Assembly (NCBI GenBank): GCA_965224045.1
Contig: CBDCYD010000015.1
Span: forward strand, 806,001 to 870,000
DNA: 64,000 nucleotides
Direction of reading: 5' to 3'
Source of the DNA: Tectiglobus sp965224045
GTDB taxonomy: Bacteria > Pseudomonadota > Alphaproteobacteria > Rhizobiales > Hyphomicrobiaceae
Both the position numbers and the translations under genes were made by a program. Each line of letters opens with the position of its first letter. The stretch's first letter is position 1. Below the pieces are notes generated by a model that made no database searches, was not told the origin of the DNA, and saw nothing but the letters and a program-made list of their open reading frames with translations. Shown piece after piece: positions 11,539 through 19,729 of the stretch.

Positions 11539-12924
11539 ATGAATCTCGAACAACTGTTCGCCCCGGCGCGGGAACGCCCGACGCGGGCCGTATTGATCGG
11601 TGCCGGAGAGTTCGGGCTGTCGCTCATTGCACAGGCGCGGGCGATTGCCGGCCTGGAGATCGTGGCGGCCGTCGATCGTGATCTCAATCGCGTCGCCGGC
11701 GCACTTTCCGAGCTTGGTATCGCACACCGCCAATGTGCCTCACGCCAGGACGTTCTGGCTGCGATCGAGGGCCACCATTTCGCTCTTGCGACCAACGCCG
11801 ATGATATCTTCGACCTGCCGGTCGACATGGTTGTCGAGGCCACAGGACACGCCGATGCCGGAGCGGTGCATGCGCTCAAGGCGATCGAGGCTGGCCTCGG
11901 CGTGACGATGGTCTCCAAGGAGGCCGAATGCGTTGTCGGGCCGGTGCTTGCGCATAAGGCGCGGCAGGCCGGCGTTGCCTATACGCTTGTCGAAGGCGAT
12001 CAGCCGGCGCTGCTCATCAGCCTAATGAGCCGGGCCAGAGTGCTCGGTCTGCCGATCGTTTGTGCCGGTAAATCCAGCGAGTACGACTATGTCTACGATC
12101 CGTTGACCAAGACGACGCGCTGGACGAGTGAAGAAACCATATCGCCGGATCTCGACGCGTTGTGGGAGCTGGGCGAAGATCCGGGCGCAACGCTGACTGC
12201 GCGCGCCGCGGCGCTTGCGGCATTGCCGCAGCGTACGGTGCCCGACTATTGCGAAATGCTGCTGGTTGCCAACGCCACCGGCTTCGTGCCCGACCGGCCG
12301 GCTTTTCATGCGCCGATGGCGCGCACGGTTGAGCTGCCGCAGGTCTATGCACCCAGCGCGGACGGCGGGCTGCTCGCCGGCGAGCAGCGGCTCGATGTGT
12401 TCAACTGCCTTCGGCGGCCCGACGAAGCAAGCTTTGCCGGCGGCGTGTTCGTCGTCGTGAGGTGGGCGGACGCAACCTCTGGTGCCCTGTTCCGCGGCAA
12501 GGGAATCCCGACGTCGCGGGACGGGCAATACGGCCTGATCTATAACCCGTCACACCTGCTCGGTGTCGAGGCACCGCTTTCGCTGATGGCGGCGAGCCGG
12601 CTTGGCAACACGAGTGTCGATGAAGCCTATCGACCGGTGGTGGATCTCACGGCTCGGGCGCTTGTCGACCTCCCCGCGGGGCGTAGCCTTGACATCGTCG
12701 GCAACCGTCACGCGGTCCCCGATCTCGAGCCGCTGCTGACGCCAGCCGAGGCGATCACGGGGTCAGCGCCACTGCCCTATTACATGGCCGTCGGGCGCAC
12801 ATTGGCGCGCCCGGTCCGTGCCGGTGAGACGATCACTCGCGACTGCCTCGTGCCACAACCTCCAACCACGTTGGACGACCTGCGCGGCCAGCAAGACGCG
12901 CTGTTTTTTTCGGCTGCGCCTTAG
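11539..12924 (+). CDS. Homoserine-dehydrogenase-like NAD(P) oxidoreductase with SAF domain
   Basis: This 461-residue protein starts with a dinucleotide-binding fold (AVLIGAGEFGLSLIAQARAI, residues 15-35). A dehydrogenase-like core follows, with VVEATGHADAGAVHALKAIEA and MVSKEAECVVGP as in homoserine-dehydrogenase relatives. The last 80 residues form a SAF-type domain (YMAVGRTLARPVRAGETITR), as in sialic acid synthase and FlgA. This fusion is known in putative sugar-acid catabolic dehydrogenases, but the substrate cannot be read. GAGGTAGG lies 5 bases before the ATG. Its 3' end overlaps the convergent RlpA-like gene by 92 bases. Confidence 0.8.
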   Translation: MNLEQLFAPARERPTRAVLIGAGEFGLSLIAQARAIAGLEIVAAVDRDLNRVAGALSELGIAHRQCASRQDVLAAIEGHHFALATNADDIFDLPVDMVVEATGHADAGAVHALKAIEAGLGVTMVSKEAECVVGPVLAHKARQAGVAYTLVEGDQPALLISLMSRARVLGLPIVCAGKSSEYDYVYDPLTKTTRWTSEETISPDLDALWELGEDPGATLTARAAALAALPQRTVPDYCEMLLVANATGFVPDRPAFHAPMARTVELPQVYAPSADGGLLAGEQRLDVFNCLRRPDEASFAGGVFVVVRWADATSGALFRGKGIPTSRDGQYGLIYNPSHLLGVEAPLSLMAASRLGNTSVDEAYRPVVDLTARALVDLPAGRSLDIVGNRHAVPDLEPLLTPAEAITGSAPLPYYMAVGRTLARPVRAGETITRDCLVPQPPTTLDDLRGQQDALFFSAAP

Positions 12925-14410
12925 CGGTGCTTGCCGGGGCCGCCCTTGGCAGCGCGACCTTGGTTGAAGGCTCGGCCCGTGGCCTGACGGCCTTGCCCGA
13001 CGGGCTTGCGTCGTGGGCCTTGGCTTTAGGCGGCGGGCGCTGTGCAATGGCTTTTTGCAAACGTTTCGTCGCCGGCTTGGTGTTGACCTTGGGCCGGGTG
13101 ATCTTGGCGGCCGTCTCGGTCCGGCGCTTGCTTGCTGCCGGGCGCTTCCGGGAATGTCGTGGGGGTGCCACTGTGGTGCGTTTGCCGGGCTTCTTCAACG
13201 CGATCTTTGCCAAAGCCAGACGCGTCTGCTTGGACCGCCTAGGCGCGGCGCGCTTTGACGCGCTGATCGGGGCACGCGCAAGGCGGGCCAGTTTCGATGG
13301 CGAGCGACGGGCCTGCGCGGCCTTGGCCTGCGCCAAACGGAGGCGTGCTGGTGCACGGTGGGCGGCTGCGCGCCGCCGCAAGGCCGCAACGCGCCGGCGC
13401 CTTTGCTGCGCACGGGCAGCCAGCCGACGGGCTTCGGCAGACGGACGGCGGACACTTGCAATCGGCAGCGGCGGTAATGGCGGACGCGTCGGCAGGACGA
13501 TATCCGGACCGTTGATATTCTGATCAAGCCGGTATTCCGCACTGGCAATTTGCAAGGTCGGGCGAATGATCATGGTGGCCTTGGCGATCGGCAGGGGCGG
13601 CGGTGTCAAGCGTGCCAGGCGACGCAAGCGCTGTGCCTCGCGTCTTGCCAGGCGGCGGTTCAAGCGCTGCCGGCGTCGGTTTTGTCTGCGTGCGATGCGG
13701 ATGCTTCGCGCGCTTGGCGGCGTGCGCCCGGCGATGGCATGCACGGGGCTGCCGAACAGCCCTGCGATCGCCCGGCCGACGCTCAAGAGCGCTGTGTCGA
13801 TTGACTGAAATGACCCTACGTAGCCCGGCACCGGAGCGTAGCGCCGGTTGCGGCGATAACGTGCCTCGGTGCGTGTCGGCGCCGAGAGCACCTTGACGTG
13901 GAGCTTGGCGACACCGCGCCGGCGAAAGCCCAGCTTTTCGGCGGCACCGCGAGAGAGGTCAAGCATTCGGCGACGCCAGTAAGGGCCGGCATTGTTGATC
14001 CTGACCACCAGTGTCCTGCCGTTTGCCGGATTCCAGACCAGCAGGCGCGTACCATCCGGGTATATCGGGCTTGCTGCGTTGTCCGGCGCATTCGGACGGA
14101 AGCGTTCGCCCGACGAGGTCAGGCCGCAAGGATTGAAGCGGTCACGCTCGCAGCTGTCGTAGTGGGATGCATAGACGACGCGCCGCTTACCAATTTCGCG
14201 GCGAGTTTCGGCAATCGTCTTCACGCGGTGGCAAACGCGCTTGTAGCAATAGGTCCGCCCGGGTGTCTTGGCCTCTGCGGCGCCCGGAGCAGCGATCGTG
14301 CCGGCCAAAATCGGTGCGGCCAGAAGCAGGATTGCCAGCAAGAATTCCCGTAATCGCGTTCCAGTGCGCGCGCTCGCAGGCGCACGTCGCGCGTAAATTG
14401 ACTGCATCAT
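12833..14410 (-). CDS. RlpA-like double-psi beta-barrel protein with long basic C-terminal tail
   Basis: The predicted 525-residue protein has a signal peptide (FLLAILLLAAPILAGTIAA, cut near AEA-KTP). An RlpA-type barrel follows (about residues 70-170) with VVYASHYD, GLTSSGERF, GTRLLVWNPANGRTLVVRIN and NAGPYWRRRMLDLSRGAAEK. RlpA proteins bind or cleave denuded septal peptidoglycan. The remaining 330 or so residues are extremely rich in Arg, Lys, Ala and Pro, with repeated RR/QR runs, and resemble no catalytic domain. Such a tail could bind anionic cell wall or nucleic acid; this is inference. ATG 14410 follows a GGGGA ribosome site. The last 30 codons overlap the opposing SAF-domain gene. Confidence 0.8.
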   Translation of the reverse strand: MMQSIYARRAPASARTGTRLREFLLAILLLAAPILAGTIAAPGAAEAKTPGRTYCYKRVCHRVKTIAETRREIGKRRVVYASHYDSCERDRFNPCGLTSSGERFRPNAPDNAASPIYPDGTRLLVWNPANGRTLVVRINNAGPYWRRRMLDLSRGAAEKLGFRRRGVAKLHVKVLSAPTRTEARYRRNRRYAPVPGYVGSFQSIDTALLSVGRAIAGLFGSPVHAIAGRTPPSARSIRIARRQNRRRQRLNRRLARREAQRLRRLARLTPPPLPIAKATMIIRPTLQIASAEYRLDQNINGPDIVLPTRPPLPPLPIASVRRPSAEARRLAARAQQRRRRVAALRRRAAAHRAPARLRLAQAKAAQARRSPSKLARLARAPISASKRAAPRRSKQTRLALAKIALKKPGKRTTVAPPRHSRKRPAASKRRTETAAKITRPKVNTKPATKRLQKAIAQRPPPKAKAHDASPSGKAVRPRAEPSTKVALPRAAPASTAKAQPKKTARLAGRAGRPTWLEVVARGSRE

Positions 14411-14568
14411 GATCGGTGTCCCCCTCGGCGCCTCTGGGTATTGTCTGGCGCCGCAAGCCCAGTAGCGAGCAGACGAAGGCACGGTGGGTCGCGCCAAAAC
14501 GAGACGTTTTTGGGGAATATGGTTAACGCGCATGCGGCGGCACGCCGCGCGCCGGTTTCAAGCGGGGC

Positions 14569-15324
14569 TCAGATAAAGTTCTGATCCGCGAGCTTTTTCT
14601 TTAATAGGTCCGTTGCCACGCGCAGTTGATCGGCGTCGATTGACCGCAGGACCAGCTGGGTGCAGGGGCGATTGTCCTTGATCGTCGGGTAGCTGCCCAT
14701 TGCGACATCCGGAAATTCCTGCTGATGGGAGCCAAGCATTTCGGCGACACTGCCTTCCGGGAAATCGAGGTCAATCGCCTCGGAATGCATCATGCGGCCC
14801 TTCCTGAGCCGCGGCGTTACGGCATCAAGCATGACGTGCATGATGTTGGGGATACCGGCCATCGTGATGACGTTGCCGAGCATAAAGCCCGGCGCGATGG
14901 AAATGGAGTTTTCGACCAGATCGGCACCTTCGGGGATGCGCGCCATGCGCAGGCGAGCGGGCGTGACCTCGACGCCGCGCTTTTCATAATACGGCATCAG
15001 GAGGTCGAGCGCGCGCTGGTCGACGTCGATTGAAACACCGAAGGCCTTGGCGATGCAGTCGGCCGTGATATCGTCGTGCGTGGGGCCGATGCCGCCGGTG
15101 GTGAAGACGTAGGTGTGACACGCGCGCAGCGTGTTGACCGCATCGACGATCTGGGCCTCGTCGTCGGCGACGATGCGCACCTCCTTGAGCTGGATTCCGA
15201 TTGCGGTCAAATGGTCAGCGATGTAGCCGACGTTCTTGTCCTTGGTTCGCCCGGACAGGATTTCATCGCCGATGACGATCAGCGCCGCCGTAACGATCTC
15301 GCGGTTGTCATTGGTCTTGCCCAT
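14569..15324 (-). CDS. CinA-type molybdopterin-binding-domain protein (competence/damage-inducible protein A family)
   Basis: This 251-residue protein carries the MoCF/MoaB-like domain: TAALIVIGDEILSGRTKDKN at the N-terminus, then AVNTLRACHTYVFTTGGIGP followed by THDDITADCIAKAFG, and later SIAPGFMLGNVITMAGIP. It is the short form common in alphaproteobacteria, lacking the C-terminal CinA nicotinamide-nucleotide amidase domain. The reaction of this form is not settled. ATG 15324 starts 5 residues before the conserved strand and is preferred over an upstream in-frame start. It is divergent from sfsA, and a repeat element fills most of the gap. Confidence 0.9.
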   Translation of the reverse strand: MGKTNDNREIVTAALIVIGDEILSGRTKDKNVGYIADHLTAIGIQLKEVRIVADDEAQIVDAVNTLRACHTYVFTTGGIGPTHDDITADCIAKAFGVSIDVDQRALDLLMPYYEKRGVEVTPARLRMARIPEGADLVENSISIAPGFMLGNVITMAGIPNIMHVMLDAVTPRLRKGRMMHSEAIDLDFPEGSVAEMLGSHQQEFPDVAMGSYPTIKDNRPCTQLVLRSIDADQLRVATDLLKKKLADQNFI

Positions 15325-15385
15325 ACCTGCCGTTCTCCCCAGTCCAGTGCGCCTGCCCGTCTTGTCAAGCAACATATATCGGCAC

Positions 15386-15523
15386 CAGAGCAACCTGCTT
15401 CAATTCGGACTCGGTCCGATTCCAAATAAAAGCAGAAAGTTGATCGATTCTTTAGAGGCGATCATCTTAGTGCCCCAAGTTGGTGCCGCGACAGTGGTTC
15501 CAACTTGGGGCACGATGATCTAG
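15386..15523 (+). repeat. CTAG-edged palindromic repeat, copy 1 (two hairpins)
   Basis: This 138-base element has two palindromes. The first starts GAGCAACCTGCTTCAATTCG and pairs imperfectly with a segment ending near 15428. The second pairs GCCCCAAGTTGG with CCAACTTGGGGC (15472-15519). Between them lies the shared segment GATTCTTTAGAGGCGATCAT. The right end is GATGATCTAG. The same sequence blocks recur at 16.3, 25.9, 38.3 and 53.6 kb. It fills most of the cinA-sfsA divergent gap and ends 9 bases before the sfsA start. Confidence 0.85.
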
Positions 15524-15532
15524 CTTTCGTGC

Positions 15533-16255
15533 ATGCAATTTGAAACACCTCTCCTGCGCGGGCGCCTGATCAAGCGCTACAAGCGCTTTCTCGCCGACGT
15601 CGAACTTGCCGACGGCACGACGATCACCGCGACCTGTCCGAATACCGGGTCGATGAAGGGGCTCACCGATCCGGGCTCGACCGTCTGGTTGTCGACCAGT
15701 GACAGCCCGACCCGAAAGTACCGCCACACCTGGGAGATGGTCGAACACGATCTTGGCCGCGGGCCAACGATTGTCGGCATCAATACCAACCACCCGAACA
15801 AGCTCGTCAGCGAGGCGATCATCGCCGGTCGTATCGCGCCGCTCAAGGGCTACGAGGCGCTGCGCCGCGAGGTGAAGTATGGCCGCGAGAACAGCCGCAT
15901 CGACATGCTGCTGGAAGATCCGCGCAAGGCCCCCTGCTACGTCGAGGTCAAGAACGTGCATTTGATGCGCAAGAGCGGCCTGGCAGAGTTTCCGGACTCG
16001 GTGACCGAACGCGGCGCCAAGCACCTCAGGGAACTGGCGGAGGTCGCAGGCCAGGGCGGACGTGCGGTGATGATGTTCCTCGTCCAGCGCGGTGATGCGA
16101 CGCGGGTGGCGCTGGCGCGCGACATCGACCCGAAATACGGCGAGGCCTTCGATCAGGCGATTGCCGCCGGGGTCGAGGCGCTTGCCTACCGGTGCCGGCT
16201 TTCACCTGAGGCCATCGTGGTCGAGAAAAAGATCAAAGTTGTCGATGCAGGCTAG
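15533..16255 (+). CDS. sfsA: SfsA family DNA-binding/nuclease protein
   Basis: This 240-residue protein matches SfsA throughout: LLRGRLIKRYKRFLADVELA, then CPNTGSMKGL near residue 40, then NRIDM-like NSRIDMLLEDPRK, then CYVEVKNVHLM near residue 143 and FPDSVTERGAKHL. The acidic residues in RIDMLL and EVKNV match a nuclease-type PD-(D/E)XK fold. E. coli SfsA was first linked to maltose metabolism and binds DNA; the cellular role remains unclear. No Shine-Dalgarno sequence precedes ATG 15533, because repeat copy 1 ends 9 bases upstream. The TAG stop is part of repeat copy 2. Confidence 0.95.
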   Translation: MQFETPLLRGRLIKRYKRFLADVELADGTTITATCPNTGSMKGLTDPGSTVWLSTSDSPTRKYRHTWEMVEHDLGRGPTIVGINTNHPNKLVSEAIIAGRIAPLKGYEALRREVKYGRENSRIDMLLEDPRKAPCYVEVKNVHLMRKSGLAEFPDSVTERGAKHLRELAEVAGQGGRAVMMFLVQRGDATRVALARDIDPKYGEAFDQAIAAGVEALAYRCRLSPEAIVVEKKIKVVDAG

Positions 16256-16311
16256 ATCATCGTGCTTCAATTCGGAATCGGACCGAGTCCGAATTGAAGC
16301 AGGTTGCTCTG
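16252..16311 (-). repeat. CTAG-edged palindromic repeat, copy 2 (single hairpin)
   Basis: This short copy starts CTAGATCATCGTGCTTCAAT and ends GCAGGTTGCTCT. The near-perfect palindrome pairs GCTTCAATTCGGA with TCCGAATTGAAGC across 37 bases. It is in the opposite orientation to copy 1. The left CTAG contains the sfsA stop codon. Confidence 0.85.
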
Positions 16312-16516
16312 GTCGGCGCCAGCAATCTGGGCGCGGCCGGCACGGCGACCAAGCGGGCGACTTGCCGGGAAAACGGGGTGAATATTCTCGGTTAATCGAA
16401 AATAATCAATTTATTGCAATAACATAGCCCAGTGTATCACATCGGTATATTTGTATCGACAAGTTCGACGTACAATGCCGGCGTGGTTCGTTAGACCAAT
16501 TGTAAGGGTTCGAGCT

Positions 16517-17839
16517 ATGGACTTCCGGAGAGGTATTCCGACGGCAGCGGGGGCACTTGCCATCGCCTTCGCGACCTCCGCGACCGCGCAAGATCTGCCC
16601 AACTGGCGGGCGGACGTCATTTGCGCCAATGACAGCGCGCCAGGCCAATGCGTTTTGTTCGAGCGGCGCGCCCGGGCACAAGTTGCAGAGGCGTGGATCA
16701 CGATTCCGGAAACCATCCGCAAAGGCTGTCTCAGCGAATTCCGGCCGCCGGTGGAGCCAAGCTGGCGGATCATGGCGAGTTGTATCGGCGAGCTTGATGT
16801 TGCCGCCCGCGTCGCCGTCAGGCAAGGGGCGATCGCGCGCGAGATCGCCGTTGTCAAGCAGTTGAAAAAACGCCGGCAGGAGGCGGAACGGACCGCCCAG
16901 CGGCGCAAAGAGCAGGCACGACGAGAGGCCCTGGCCGCAGCCGAACAAAAACGGATCATGCAGGAAGAAGCGAGTTTCGTGCAACGGCTGCAGGCGGAGC
17001 GCGAGGCCGAACGCCAGAAAGCCCAGCGACAGGCGCAAGTGGAGCGCGAGCACGAGGAGATCCGCCTTGCACGCGAGGAGGCAAGCTTCCTGACGGCCTT
17101 TGCGGCGTTGAAAAAGGCTGACCGGGCCGCCGAGGCGGCGCGCCAGCGCACTGCGGCTGCAACCGAATCCCAGAGCACGGCGAGGGCCAACGCTGCTGCG
17201 GGCGAGGTTACGAGCGAGACCCAAACGGCCACGGCGAAGGCGCGGCCTGGTGCCAAACGAACGGCCACATCGGCCGGCAGGGGAGACGATTCATCTGCCT
17301 CGACCGTTCGCCCGGTGCAGTCGAGTACCGGCACGGGCACTCTGACGCCGGCAAGGCAAGCAGCGGCAAACGCAAAACCCGAGACGCTCAAGATCGAACG
17401 CCCGGCCGAGCCGGCCAAGAAGGCTAAACCGGCACCGAAGGGGACAACGCTTGCCGCGGCGAAACGCAGCGCAGCCGAAGTCAACTGCGAGAGGGGCCTG
17501 GCTGCCACGGCGGAAGCCGGTCTGGTGCTGTTCGCGTTCGACAGTGCAGAATTGCTCAAGGACGCGGAGATCACGCTCGATGCGCTGGCGGCTGGCGTCC
17601 GTGCGTGCGGCAAGCTGACGGTGACGATCGAGGGCCACACCGATGCTACCGGGACGCAGCGTTATAATCAGCGCTTGTCGGAGCGGCGCGCGGAGAATGT
17701 CGCAAACTACCTGATCAATGCCGGTGTGGCCTCGAAACGCGTGCAGTACATCGGCTACGGCGAGCGCCGGCCGGTTGCCTCAAACCGGACATCGGCCGGA
17801 CGGGCCCGGAATCGGCGCATCGAGTATCGCGTGCGCTAG
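16517..17839 (+). CDS. OmpA-family outer-membrane/peptidoglycan-associated protein with coiled coil
   Basis: This 440-residue protein has an N-terminal signal sequence (AAGALAIAFATSATAQD). A small domain with four cysteines follows (residues 30-100), then a highly charged helical coiled-coil region rich in Glu, Arg, Gln and Ala (about 110-230). A low-complexity Ala/Thr/Lys linker leads to a C-terminal OmpA domain (about 335-440): LFAFDSAELL, IEGHTDATGTQRYNQRLSER, and the peptidoglycan-binding NRTSAGRARNRRIEYRV. It likely tethers the envelope to peptidoglycan. ATG 16517, with AAGGG 9 bases upstream, is preferred to the in-frame start at 16451. A strong inverted repeat follows 6 bases after the stop. 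Confidence 0.88.
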   Translation: MDFRRGIPTAAGALAIAFATSATAQDLPNWRADVICANDSAPGQCVLFERRARAQVAEAWITIPETIRKGCLSEFRPPVEPSWRIMASCIGELDVAARVAVRQGAIAREIAVVKQLKKRRQEAERTAQRRKEQARREALAAAEQKRIMQEEASFVQRLQAEREAERQKAQRQAQVEREHEEIRLAREEASFLTAFAALKKADRAAEAARQRTAAATESQSTARANAAAGEVTSETQTATAKARPGAKRTATSAGRGDDSSASTVRPVQSSTGTGTLTPARQAAANAKPETLKIERPAEPAKKAKPAPKGTTLAAAKRSAAEVNCERGLAATAEAGLVLFAFDSAELLKDAEITLDALAAGVRACGKLTVTIEGHTDATGTQRYNQRLSERRAENVANYLINAGVASKRVQYIGYGERRPVASNRTSAGRARNRRIEYRVR

Positions 17840-17845
17840 TGATCC

Positions 17846-17898
17846 GGTTCTGACATTTGCTATCCCGTACGGCGATGTCGAGAGCAAATGTCAGAACC
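17846..17898. repeat. Inverted repeat with 16-bp stem after the OmpA-family gene
   Basis: GGTTCTGACATTTGCT (17846-17861) pairs perfectly with AGCAAATGTCAGAACC (17883-17898) around a 21-base loop. It starts 6 bases after the stop codon at 17839. There is no T-run, so a classic rho-independent terminator is not certain. No second copy was noticed in the window. Confidence 0.75.
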
Positions 17899-17932
17899 AT
17901 AAGGAACACGAGCAAGCCAATATTTCTTTAGT

Positions 17933-18046
17933 CTTTCAGGTTGAGCTGAAGCCATCCCGCTCCCCCTCCCGACCACCCACGGCATCATTGTATTGGGCGT
18001 TCGGGAGGGGGAGCGGGCCGGCGATGCGATTTCGCCTAAGGCGGAA
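17933..18046 (+). repeat. GC-rich hairpin repeat family, copy 1
   Basis: Within this 114-base element CCCGCTCCCCCTCCCGA pairs perfectly with TCGGGAGGGGGAGCGGG (17 bp) around a loop of about 28 bases containing CATCATTGTATT. The left flank CTTTCAGGTTGAGCTGAAGC and the right flank ending CCTAAGGCGGAA are also shared with a reverse-oriented copy at 59263-59382. Conservation of flanks, stem and loop shows a true dispersed element and not a chance terminator. Confidence 0.85.
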
Positions 18047-18065
18047 ATGGTCCAGTGTCGCTCTT

Positions 18066-18120
18066 GCACCTGACGTTTGGTTGAGAGACCAACCGCACAC
18101 AGGCACCAAACGTCAGGTGC
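18066..18120. repeat. Inverted repeat with 16-bp stem upstream of msrB
   Basis: GCACCTGACGTTTGGT (18066-18081) pairs perfectly with ACCAAACGTCAGGTGC (18105-18120). Outer bases AGTGT and ACACT also pair, and CTAG follows at the right edge. Together with the two preceding elements it fills the 458-base gap 17840-18297, which holds no gene. Confidence 0.7.
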
Positions 18121-18297
18121 ACTACACTAGTATTGCAGACGTGCAACGGGCACCCGAGCCCAGCCATTGCGCGCGCCGCACACAAGCACTTGATCGGACG
18201 TGAGTTGGCGTAGCATGGCTTTGCGAATGCGAACCATGTTATGCAGATCACGCTTTGTGCGGGATTACGGTCACATTATATCGGGAGACTTGGTTCC

Positions 18298-18867
18298 ATG
18301 GTCAGCCGTCGATTACTGGTTTTGGGCGCTGCTGCCGGCCTCGCAGGGCTCTGGGGCATTTATCGGACAGCCGCTATTGCCGGCTCCAGGTCCGGAACCG
18401 GCACCTCCGGAGGCCGGGGTTCAGGATCTGGCGTTGCAGGCCAAACCACCGGCGAAAAAACCTTCGAAATCGTCAAGAGCGATGCGGAGTGGCGCAAGCA
18501 GCTCACGCCCCTGCAGTTCAAGGTGCTGCGCAAGCATGGAACCGAGCGGCCGTTCACCAGCCCGCTCAACAAGATCTATGCACCGGGCACGTATAAGTGT
18601 GCCGGCTGCGACCTTGCACTGTTCAGCTCGAAGACGAAATACGATAGCACGACGGGCTGGCCCAGCTTTTGGGCGCCACTCGACAACGCGGTCGGCACAT
18701 CGACAGACTATTTCATCGGCTACCCGCGCACCGAAGTTCATTGCCGGCGCTGCGGCGGTCACCTCGGCCACGTGTTCCCGGACGGTCCGCCGCCAACCGG
18801 CTTGCGCTATTGCATTAACGGTGTCTCGCTGACATTCGAGGCGGGCGAGCAAAAGAGCCAGGGCTAG
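18298..18867 (+). CDS. msrB: Peptide-methionine (R)-S-oxide reductase, exported form
   Basis: This 189-residue protein has an N-terminal twin-arginine-like or Sec-type signal (MVSRRLLVLGAAAGLAGLWG) followed by a Gly/Ser linker. The MsrB domain (about 55-185) has both zinc CxxC pairs (KCAGCDLALF and CRRCGGHLGHVF). It also has the catalytic cysteine in RYCINGVSLTF, with TGWPSFW before it. It repairs oxidised methionine, probably in the periplasm. ATG 18298 has GGGAG about 11 bases before it. msrA follows 16 bases downstream, so the two reductases form an operon. Confidence 0.96.
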   Translation: MVSRRLLVLGAAAGLAGLWGIYRTAAIAGSRSGTGTSGGRGSGSGVAGQTTGEKTFEIVKSDAEWRKQLTPLQFKVLRKHGTERPFTSPLNKIYAPGTYKCAGCDLALFSSKTKYDSTTGWPSFWAPLDNAVGTSTDYFIGYPRTEVHCRRCGGHLGHVFPDGPPPTGLRYCINGVSLTFEAGEQKSQG

Positions 18868-18883
18868 GGCAGGAGTATACGGC

Positions 18884-19528
18884 ATGGATTTGCGATTGAT
18901 CAGGCTCAGCCTAGGCGGCGTCTTGCTGGGGCTTGCACTGGCCGTGACGAGCGCTGGCGCGTCGGCCGGAGACAAGGCGCAAAGTGCGTCCGGCAAGACC
19001 GCGATTGCGACGTTCGCTGCGGGTTGTTTCTGGTGCACAGAATCCGATTTCGACAAGGTGCCCGGAGTGCTTGCAACGGTTTCGGGCTACATGGGCGGGC
19101 ATGTCAAGAACCCGACCTACCGCCAGGTCTCGCGCGGCGGAACCGGCCACACGGAAGTTTTGCAAGTCACCTATGATCCCACAAAGGTCAGCTATGAGTC
19201 CCTGCTGAAGGTGTTCTGGCGCAACGTCGATCCGTTCGACAAGACAGGCCAGTTCTGCGATCGCGGCGATCAGTACCGGCCCGAGATTTTCGTGCACAAT
19301 GCAGCGCAGCGCAAAGCGGCCGAGGCAAGCAGAGCTTCAGTCATCCAACTGGCCAAGATCAAGCGCAAGATCATCGTACCGATTACAGATGCCAGTACGT
19401 TCACGAAGGCCGAAGATTACCACCAGGATTTCTACAAGAAGAATCCTGCACATTACTGGCGCTACCGGATCGGCTGCGGACGCGACCGCCGGCTGGAGCA
19501 GATCTGGGGCAAAAAGCCCAAATCCTAG
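18884..19528 (+). CDS. msrA: Peptide-methionine (S)-S-oxide reductase, exported form
   Basis: This 214-residue protein reduces methionine-S-sulfoxide. A signal peptide (LGGVLLGLALAVTSAGASAG) precedes the MsrA domain, which contains the catalytic motif GCFWCTESDFDKVPGV and the conserved GYMGGHVKNPTYRQV and GTGHTEVLQVTYDP. A C-terminal segment, EDYHQDFYKKNP, is also family-typical. A signal on both MsrA and MsrB indicates a periplasmic repair pair. AGGAG precedes ATG 18884 by about 8 bases. Confidence 0.96.
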   Translation: MDLRLIRLSLGGVLLGLALAVTSAGASAGDKAQSASGKTAIATFAAGCFWCTESDFDKVPGVLATVSGYMGGHVKNPTYRQVSRGGTGHTEVLQVTYDPTKVSYESLLKVFWRNVDPFDKTGQFCDRGDQYRPEIFVHNAAQRKAAEASRASVIQLAKIKRKIIVPITDASTFTKAEDYHQDFYKKNPAHYWRYRIGCGRDRRLEQIWGKKPKS

Positions 19529-19729
19529 CGCGAACGCGCGGCACCGACGGCCTTCGTCTTAGCGTTCGCAGGCCAGGCGATGTTGGCATCGCCGGGGTTC
19601 GGGAACCCGTTCAGGTTTTGCCCGTGCCCGCGCATTTTGCACCGAGGTGCAGTCCATCACCCGACTCGCCCTGGAAATTTCCGTCCAGATCGCTTAGTCA
19701 TGCTCCTACCGCGAACGGTTGGAATTGCG

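Noticed and set aside
15386..16311. CRISPR array from the repeated palindromes
   Set aside because: The copies are few, far apart, variable in length and oppositely oriented; there are no regular spacers or cas genes.
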